Positions 56,964 to 64,000 of a stretch of DNA of 64,000 bases are shown here, piece by piece. Source of the DNA: Ectobius pallidus (Eukaryota > Arthropoda > Insecta > Blattodea > Ectobiidae). The stretch spans positions 169,142,559 through 169,206,558 of the forward strand of contig CAXKWD010000002.1 of the NCBI GenBank assembly GCA_964059195.1, written 5' to 3'. Under the pieces are notes generated by a model. That model was not told the DNA's origin. It saw only the letters and a program-made list of their open reading frames with translations, and did no database searches. A program made the translations under genes and the position numbers. Positions within the stretch are counted from its first letter, which is position 1; every line of letters begins with the position of its first letter.

Positions 56964-58162
56964 CTCTTTGTGGACGGTGATGTTTTATGGCTGTGGGTGA
57001 AAGGAATGATTAAAGAAAGAAAAAGTTAATGAAAAATCAATTGAAAGTATCTTAAATCATGCATTCATGCATAAAACAACATATACCTTGGATCTAAGTA
57101 TTGTAGGAAGTTTACACAGTGAAGTTAATAATTAGAACACTTGAGTGGAGGTATTACACACTATACTTCACTAGATTTTACCACTGACCTGGACATGTTT
57201 CGGGATTTTGTCTTTATCCCATTGTCAACAAACTCCAACTGTTGGTGTCGTCTCTTTTCTCTCTGGTGGACATCTCACGAACTTCTTGATCAGGTCATCT
57301 TCGAAGGGAATGTCGAAGTTCATTAGTTGGTCTGCATTCCTCTGGATGTAGATCTTTTCCCAGATTGTCAATTCCTTATGTCCACTGACAGACTTAACAA
57401 ATTTAGGTTCATGCTCAATTTCGTGGTCCATGTTCCATATATGGGCTACTACCGCGGACTTTTCTAGTTGGGCATATTTGATGTGTCGATGGTGTTCTTT
57501 CATCCAAACTAGGATCCAGAGGAATGCAGACCAACTAATGAACTTCGACATTCCCTTCGAAGATGGCCTGATCAAGAAGTTCGTGAGATGTCCACCAGAG
57601 GGAAAACAGACGACACCAACAGTTGGAGTTTGTTGACAATGGGATAAAGACAGAATCCCGAAACATGTCCAGGTCAGTGGTAAAATCTAGTGAAGTATAG
57701 TGTGTAATACCTCCACTCATGTGTTCTATATAACTTGGAGTTTTGCCGAATTCTGCCCCTAATCTGCTCTAGGGACGATTTTTATTATTTAGCGTGAAAA
57801 TGTTTATGTGGGAACGACACAAGTCTCACTGAGCACGTTATAAGTTTACAAAGACCTACAGTAGGCTATAATTTTCAATTGGATCAGTATTTTGATCAAA
57901 ATCAGAAGGTAGATCTGGCCCTTGCTGGATAGATTATGGGCCTGCATTGAAATTATTCACTTCCATTCAGCTGGGTGCACGATTGCCTCCGGTGTCAGTT
58001 ACGTCGCTCTCACTCTCACTAATGCTGTCGGTAGAGATCTTGGATACTGTCACTAAATGATAATTCTGACACTTCACTATCACTTTGAATAATTAATTTC
58101 TGGGTTTCTGCCTTCGAGGCTTTGGACAGGCGTGCCATGTATGGGTTTCTGCCCACGAAGGG
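56964..58162 (-). mobile_element. piggyBac-like element with TTAA duplication, carrying a Penelope insert
   Basis: TTAA stands at 56960-56963 and 58163-58166. Ends CTCTTTGTGGACGG and GCCCACGAAGGG are inverted with changes. Collinear with 19331-20163 except for the Penelope segment 57133-57727. The minus strand near 58080-58000 encodes an acidic run (EVSELSFSDS), probably the transposase start. The catalytic part is gone. Confidence 0.75.
57133..57727. mobile_element. Penelope-like fragment with inverted tail copy and hammerhead-like ends
   Basis: A minus-strand copy occupies 57510-57133: HHRHIKYAQLEKSAVVAHIW, HKELTIWEKIYIQRNADQLM, the end of a GIY-YIG domain. A partial copy of its tail lies inverted at 57507-57727, so both outer ends are the same terminal repeat. 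That repeat holds TTGACAA, hairpin GGGAT...ATCCC, GAAA, CATG, TC. Inverted partial tails are usual for Penelope insertions. Confidence 0.8.
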
Positions 58163-58228
58163 TTAAAATTATACTGAAAGTAAAAAGTACAAAGTAAAAA
58201 TGAATAAATACATCACGTGCAAATTTAC

Positions 58229-58403
58229 CTGATTCTGGATGGTGCAACATAGGTGCATCTCCTGCACCAAGAGCCATCTTGCGGCGCAGCTTAGTTATTT
58301 CAGTTTTAATAAGTCGCAACCTCTTAGCACGAGCTAAACCATGTCGGAGTCCCTTGCTCCGATCTTGCAATTCAAGTAACTTTGAAAGGCGATCAGCATT
58401 TGC
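58229..58403 (-). CDS. Br140: Br140/BRPF exon, basic leucine-rich helical block
   Basis: 175-nt exon, phase 0 in and phase 1 out (acceptor TTGTTGCAG, donor TCAG|GTAAAT). The product runs ANADRLSKLLELQDRSKG, then a basic stretch with LARAKRLRLIKTEITKLRRK, and ends MLHHPES. Heptad leucines and the Arg/Lys-rich helix match the conserved region of BRPF proteins between bromodomain and PWWP, which takes part in assembly of the acetyltransferase complex (family knowledge). Phase agrees with both neighbouring exons. This is the most recognisable non-PWWP piece of the gene here. Confidence 0.9.
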
Positions 58404-58602
58404 CTGCAACAAACATATTATTTCCATAATAGTATAACCCATAGAATGTAACGGAATTGTGGAAGTTTACTGTTTCCCTCTCTTAACCTGAAGTAAAATA
58501 AATGAAGCTCTTGTATATTCTGGTTTTAGATTTCTCCAAGCACTAGCAAAGCTCAATAGGCTCACTGTATAGAATAGTCTTTTCCAAAATCTTTATGTAG
58601 TA

Positions 58603-59701
58603 CAGTAAACCCTTATTATCCATTTCTCGACTAACTGATAACAGGATTATATGACAATATTACTGAATTTTTCTTATACAAATTTAAAACTTGATCTGCA
58701 TGCTTGAATAAAGGTTTATAGTGGTGAGAGAGCTACCAAGTGACCCTTTTTCTTGTGCAAGGATACTAAATAACGGAACCACAGAACACAATGTAAGACA
58801 TTGATACTGAACTGGTTTCATTCAAAGTGTGTCCTACAGGTAAGATAATTCTTATCTTGAAAAGATCTGTTGCAAAAAGCAGTTCTCTTTCTATACAATG
58901 TGCCATCCCACTCTGTTGACAGTGAATTGAAAACAGCTGATGGAAATATTTTCATGTCTTATATACCACTGAATGTGACATCATATATCCAGCCAATGGA
59001 TCAAGATGTCATTGTAACAATGAAAAGGTATTAAAGAAGAGAACAGTGACTTGAAGAAGATGTTCCAATGATTCAGTTCTCGAAGAAAACAAACATCGAA
59101 GAGGTTGTCTTCTTAATAAGCAATGGAATATGATTAAGTGTGAGAATATATTAAAGAAGCTGGATTCCGACAGAGAGGAATTCAAGCTTTTGAGAACATT
59201 AGAACAGCCTGTGCAATACTGCACTGCTCACCTTTGTTTGATTAGGCAGAGTTCTGGTTGGATCTGTCTTTAGTGAAGGACATCAAAACATAAGTTGTGG
59301 AAAATAAGCTGTCAATTGATGTTGACGAAGAAAACCTACATCAGTGGATGGATACAGATTTTGCACTTCCTGGGTATCAAATAAAGAGTGATAATGGCAT
59401 TATTGCTGACCCTGGGTGAACAGTGACTAGTGTAAACAAGTGGTGACGAGTAGCCGTGGTGTCGGGAAACACGTGTTCCACTCTAAGGTGTACTTGAATC
59501 AACATGCGATTTTTGGAACAAGAGGATGATGCTTCATTTTCGGACATTATTCTACTGAGAAGAATTATTAGAATGTACATTAGAAACATTGTTAGTAATA
59601 AAGTTAAAAAAAGGAATAACAAGTGATATGGATTATCAGTCTTTTTCGATTATATGATTGTCCTCTTTCCTTCATTATGAGGGATAATGGAGGTTCAACT
59701 G
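58603..59701 (+). mobile_element. Tigger/pogo element with transposase remnant
   Basis: 1099 bp, ends CAGTAAACCCTTATTATCC and GGATAATGGAGGTTCAACTG, TA on both sides. Near 58965-59030 the plus strand encodes PLNVTSYIQPMDQDVIVTMK then RY, the transposase segment with the second catalytic Asp (family form ...TS.IQPMDQGVI...). The frame is broken elsewhere. It lies 200 bp upstream of the Br140 exon at 58403. Confidence 0.85.
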
Positions 59702-59703
59702 TA

Positions 59704-60558
59704 CAAAGATCATTTACACACTAACATTCCTGAATTTTATATACCAGAATGGTATAATTAGGGACAGGAGGTTTTCATGATTGAAAATTTAATTTTTTTT
59801 TAAATTAAAAAGCCATCCGCAACCTGAGAAATAATTTCTCAACTCCTGAAATGTTGCAAATTGTGAACCAAAACACAAATTTTTTGTTCCTTTTTAAAGT
59901 GTGAGATGAAAAATACTGAAAAAATTGCAACAGTAGAAAAAACAAATCAATTTAATGCATAGCAATTTATAATGTTAAACAAATGTATGTGTTACTATTT
60001 CATATTGATGAACTGAGGTAACAATAGAAACTACCTTTGATTTACATTGGTAGAATGCTTTCATTAAAGTTTATTTCATAGTACTTGTAGACCAGATCAT
60101 TATCCACTTTATTTTTTCTTACTTTCTGATGATTCTAAAAATGATTAAAACAGAAGTTTGCAAGAATACAAATATGTACTGGGAAAAGGAAGTTTCAGGC
60201 TATCCAGGGTACCTTATTAGTTGCTGAATAAAAACCACCAAATTTCGCATTTCAAAATAATGCTTACTTCAGTTTGCTAGGTATAACAAATTACTACACA
60301 CCCATGAAATTCACAATACGCGATAACACAAATTATTATTTTTTTTATTAATATTTCCAAACTTTTCTTTCACAACCTCTCATAACCCCCAAACACATTC
60401 CTGAATTGCAAAGTAATGCAAATTCCTATAATAAGATGAAAAATAAACATAATCCCAGTTTTTGAAGGAATTAAAACAGATTTTTTGTTAATTGGACAAA
60501 CTCTAACACCACTTAATTTTTACGGAATATTTTCAGTATTCTGTTGTGATTTTATATA
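59704..60558. other. Intronic stretch, nothing recognised
   Basis: AT-rich, no feature seen. Confidence 0.3.
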
Positions 60559-61055
60559 CAGGGTCTTTATTATAAGTTGAGACGGGGCGACCGGTGTTTT
60601 CACTCTCTGCTACGGAGTCCGCATTAGCCGCCGGTGACGCGCGCGCAGCTTCCCTGCTTAAAGTGTAGGCTATATAAAGTATTACATATCTTACCTTATA
60701 ACATATGTTGGAAGTGTCGTCCTTCCTGTGTAATACAGGCATTGTATCTGGAAACCACATTCTGGCTGACGCGAGTGAGTTCTTCCACTGTAATGCTCCT
60801 AATTTCATTCGTAATGTTTTCTTTCAGCTCCTCCAATGTGTGAGGATTTGTTCGATAAACCTTATCTTCATCACGTACACGTCCAGCAGACTCGTACTTA
60901 AAATAATGTTTACACAAAAAATACGATGCTGCAGCGAAATGGGTCTCACCATGTTGACACTTTAACAATAACTGCACGTGCCGATGTTGCATCAAGGTCA
61001 GACCGGCTGCGCGCGCCTTCCGTCGCCCCCCTCTCAACTTATAATAAAGACCCTG
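60559..61055 (-). mobile_element. Mariner-like deletion derivative with transposase C-terminus
   Basis: 497 bp, ends CAGGGTCTTTATTATAAGTT and AACTTATAATAAAGACCCTG (perfect to 24 bp), TA on both sides. The minus strand encodes YRTNPHTLEELKENITNEIR, SITVEELTRVSQNVVSRYNA and CITQEGRHFQHML, the end of a mariner-family transposase. Catalytic Asp residues are deleted. The remaining frame is open and the ends are intact. Confidence 0.88.
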
Positions 61056-61059
61056 TATA

Positions 61060-62450
61060 AATAAAGGCATCAGCCATGTTGCCATAGAAGGATATTCCTC
61101 CATTGTGCAATTTTAGCAACAAAATGAACTGCTCATTGCACAACGTGCAGCCAAGAAGGAAGAACCACAAGATCAAGCTCTGATGTGATGCACGTTCTAG
61201 CACAGAATACAAACTATCAGTCTGCTCCATAAATTCTAAGTTCTATGGCTGCCCAAACTTCTTTTCTTTGGGTATGGTGAAATATAATTTTACTCTGTTT
61301 TAAGAAGTATTTATTTCCTAAATTACTGCAGACGTAGGCACCCATTACGAGTATTTATATGGACTTAGAAAAAACATTTGAAATTAATATTTCCTACATA
61401 ATAAAAAATACAAGTAGCAGGAAGTTTGAGTTAAGCTGATAATATTCTGTTGCTTGGGGCAGTTACATATTTAAAATAAATAAAAAATAAATAATGTTTG
61501 TCTTTTGTAGTTCACAATCATGATACTAAGTGAATTATAAAACTTGCATACATAGATTATACTTTGAAAATAACACTGCCGAATTAGTAATAACACCAAA
61601 GTACTGAAATTTGAAACAAATTTTCCTAAAAAATAAAACCACTTTCACTGATCTCTACACATTACTGAACTACAAGACAGCAATGTGTGGGGGAAAAGGT
61701 CATTGTCCAACCATCACAAGGAGTATAGCTGACAATGAGTAGTGGTGGGCCCTCAAAACATTGTTCAGGTTAGTTCCTGATTTAAGTGAAGTCCATCTCA
61801 AGTATTAATTAAGTAAAATTATTATAAAATAAGTTATTTGGAAGAATTAGAAATAATGACATTACTGTGAATTTAAAGGACTTCAAATGTCTCTTCATAT
61901 CAGTAAATGTATTGAAACAAATTGAAATCAATCACTCTGTCGTTACCAGTACAAAATTTTGTGATCACCCATTCCAAACAAACAGAAGCAGATCTCAGAA
62001 GTAGGTTTTTGGTTCCATCCCAAACATAATGACCTTGGTTCTAGTCTTACTAAAACAGCACAAGTATTGTAAAGATAAGTTGCCTTCAGGCAGCAGAATG
62101 ACATGTGGTTGTCACATTTTGATTGAAACTCTAAGAGAAAATTATCTAAGGGAAAACTTGTTAAGTTGTGGCTTATTCATCTTTGTAGACATAATATTAT
62201 CAGCTTTCTGTGTCTAAAAGGCCTATGAATGCTGATATTCATTCAGAAACATTCAATTCTGTGTCCCAAAGATGTATGATACAACTTTCAAATATTCAGG
62301 CATCAGAGAATATGACAAGATAGCTGAAATACCATACACTGCGACCAAGGAGTACTTTGAATTATTCACAAATCCGTGAACCACAGACAATCACAGACAC
62401 TTACACAAGATGAAGTTAAAAATAAAAACATGTCACATTCTTTACTATCA
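61060..62450. other. Intronic stretch, nothing recognised
   Basis: No exon, element end or tRNA-like segment seen. Confidence 0.3.
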
Positions 62451-62462
62451 GTTAAAGCTTAC

Positions 62463-62756
62463 CATTGTACGATTTTTACTCATAACTGCAGCAAATTCAC
62501 GATCAATTTCACCAGCCAAGCCATCATCAGATGATTGGGACTGCTGCTGCTGTTTGGTTTCTCGCTCTTGTGATTGTGCATGAGATGTTGTAGTTGTACG
62601 CGGGGAATGTGTTGTTGCATGCTTAGAAACCTTCAAATCTGCTCCTAATGAGTTGGAGCTATGAGTAATTATTCCATCAGGTAAAAGCAATCCTGTTGTC
62701 AGATCAAATCCTATTGTATCCATATCCCTTTTAGCTTGTCGGATCAAAGCACCTCC
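62463..62756 (-). CDS. Br140: Br140/BRPF (peregrin) exon, segment just after the bromodomain
   Basis: First Br140 exon (5'-most) inside the window: 98 codons, phase 0 at both ends. It follows a TTTTTCAG acceptor and ends ATG|GTAAGC. The protein starts GGALIRQAKRDMDTIGFD, which matches the block directly C-terminal to the bromodomain in BRPF proteins (human form close to GGAVLRQARREVDSIG). The rest is Ser/Thr/Gln-rich with a QQQQ run, ending in EIDREFAAVMSKNRTM. BRPF proteins scaffold MOZ/MORF-type histone acetyltransferases on chromatin. The PHD fingers and bromodomain must lie above position 64000; I found no exon in 62757-64000. Identification is by recognised family sequence; boundaries come from splice consensus and frame. 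Confidence 0.85.
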
Positions 62757-62759
62757 CTG

Positions 62760-64000
62760 AAAAAGAACGAGACATGAACCATACAGAATGTCACTGCTGA
62801 AGAACAGTAATATCAGATAACAGATATGAGCTGTACAGGATGTCTCTGTAGTACAGTAATGTCAGGTAAAAATGTTTGTAACAGAAATACTCAAAGAAAA
62901 CAAACTTCTAGCAAATAACCATTGCTTTTCCAGCTCTCTGGTAGTGATTTTAAGATCTTCCCCACATTCACAATCCCCAGGCTTCATCTACAACTATGAA
63001 CTGAAGCAGATGGAACTGGCTTATTGTTTTGGCTTGCCGCCTAAACACAGAGTTGTTTCTCAGTTTTTTGTAACAAATCTTGCAACCAGGAGAAGATATT
63101 TTGCCTCTTACCATGACATATTAGTGCCAACTGCTACACTCATTAATATAAGTTTTTATACTTATTACTACAACGGAAGAGACATGAATTTAAGAACTCT
63201 CACATAACTGATCACCACGACCAGAGCAACAGAACATTAATATTCTTCTTATCGTATTTGTCACTATGATGAAGTTGACTTCATGTAACTATGCAGTCAC
63301 TATAGCAGAAAGCTACCACTACGTATAAATTGTTTATAAACTGGCTTTTACATCATTATCTTAAGGGTCTCCCAACTAGGTGTGGAATTGTACCCACCTA
63401 GGAACTGACTATAAATTTAGCATTCAAAGTCAATTTCCTCTACCATACAATAATTTAACTTTTACAGATGTAGTTTATTTCTTCTGAACAGTTTCATAAT
63501 GATAAAATATGAATACTATTTGAAATAAATCTGTTGAAATATGTAAAATGAGGTAAATGTAAACTTAAAATTATGTACTGATGATAGATGGGGCTTGGAA
63601 ATTTAAGAATTAGTATATAAATTAGTGGTTATAGGAAGCTGTTTGCGCTTGTATATATATACATCTTACGCAGACTGGCAGCACTTAAAAGTTTTGTTGC
63701 AATTAGTAGGACATTTTGTGAGTGAGTTTACGACTTGCTTGACAGGGAAATCTTACTGGTGTTGGATATAGAAGCCAGAACAAAATGCAATTCTAGGAAG
63801 AATATGGTAGTAACTTTTCCCCTCAGATGGGGAAATATTGTGTGCAATGTGTTGTCACATGATATTATCTTTTGGTGACAAAATGACATGTATCGGATCT
63901 TTAGGGCGCTGAGGAGGCTAGAGATATGGAATCCAAGAGGGTAGTGGGGAACTTTTTGGTGTGGTCAGTTGGTTCGGGGACATGAGAGAGAGAGGATGGA
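62760..64000. other. Intronic stretch upstream of the first Br140 exon seen
   Basis: Expected to hold, or lie next to, the bromodomain exon. No such exon recognised. The plus-strand frame at 62872-63207 has no domain. 63900-64000 is GC-richer and ends in GAGAGAGAGAGG, perhaps the start of another repeat. Confidence 0.35.

Noticed and set aside
57225..57720. Four overlapping frames as an overprinted gene pair
   Set aside because: They are the same Penelope terminal repeat read in both directions from its inverted copy.
62872..63207. 111-codon plus-strand frame
   Set aside because: No recognisable domain and no splice or promoter support.

Overview
This window is AT-rich eukaryotic nuclear DNA from an insect. 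Its repeat content suggests a polyneopteran, perhaps a cockroach or termite: LINEs ending in (TAAG)n with a C-terminal RRRWEDNI..DLREVGF block, Penelope-like elements with GIY-YIG domains, and many hAT, mariner, Tigger, piggyBac and Harbinger fragments. The species is inferred, not proven. There is no bacterial operon, CRISPR array or rRNA.

The one host gene I can support runs on the minus strand across almost the whole window. It is the C-terminal half of Br140/BRPF (peregrin), the scaffold of MOZ/MORF-type histone acetyltransferase complexes. I reconstructed nine exons with AG/GT boundaries and matching phases. In transcript order they are 62756-62463, 58403-58229, 52635-52471, 43990-43901, 43804-43595, 28671-28452, 21530-21313, 20907-20669 and 6125-5983. 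They cover the segment just after the bromodomain, a basic coiled-coil block, a long Ser/Thr/Gln-rich linker with an AT-hook-like GRPRK motif, and the first two thirds of the PWWP domain, which is split by a 14.5 kb intron. The PHD fingers and bromodomain lie beyond position 64000. The last exon, which should finish PWWP, was not found and probably lies below position 1.

Everything else is intronic and mostly made of mobile elements, often nested. 1389-5143 is a foldback DNA transposon with about 1.17 kb arms around a 228-codon ORF, with a mariner relic inside one arm. 6.2-14 kb holds a SINE, a frameshifted LINE ORF2 and a LINE relic that lost its RT. 14.2-18.6 kb holds a hAT MITE with 8-bp duplications, a (GA)n tract between inverted Penelope arms, and a LINE split by a Harbinger-type MITE with TAA duplications. 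19-31 kb holds a piggyBac derivative, Tigger-like and hAT MITEs, a CGGBP1-like hAT remnant and a LINE 3' end with target duplications. 31-34 kb is a Jockey-type LINE relic. 37.1-38.7 kb is a LINE derivative that keeps ORF1 and lacks EN-RT, flanked by 14-bp duplications. 39.7-41.4 kb holds two different Penelope 3' ends in tandem, then a near-perfect hairpin. 42-64 kb adds Tigger, mariner, SINE, hAT, THAP and piggyBac-with-Penelope relics.

The most interesting signals are a recurring hammerhead-ribozyme-like arrangement at the ends of the Penelope-type sequences, the ORF1-only retroposon, the large foldback element with its uncharacterised ORF, and three in-frame candidate acceptors in one Br140 exon. 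I found no wholly new system. The hammerhead-like set and the foldback ORF are the best leads.
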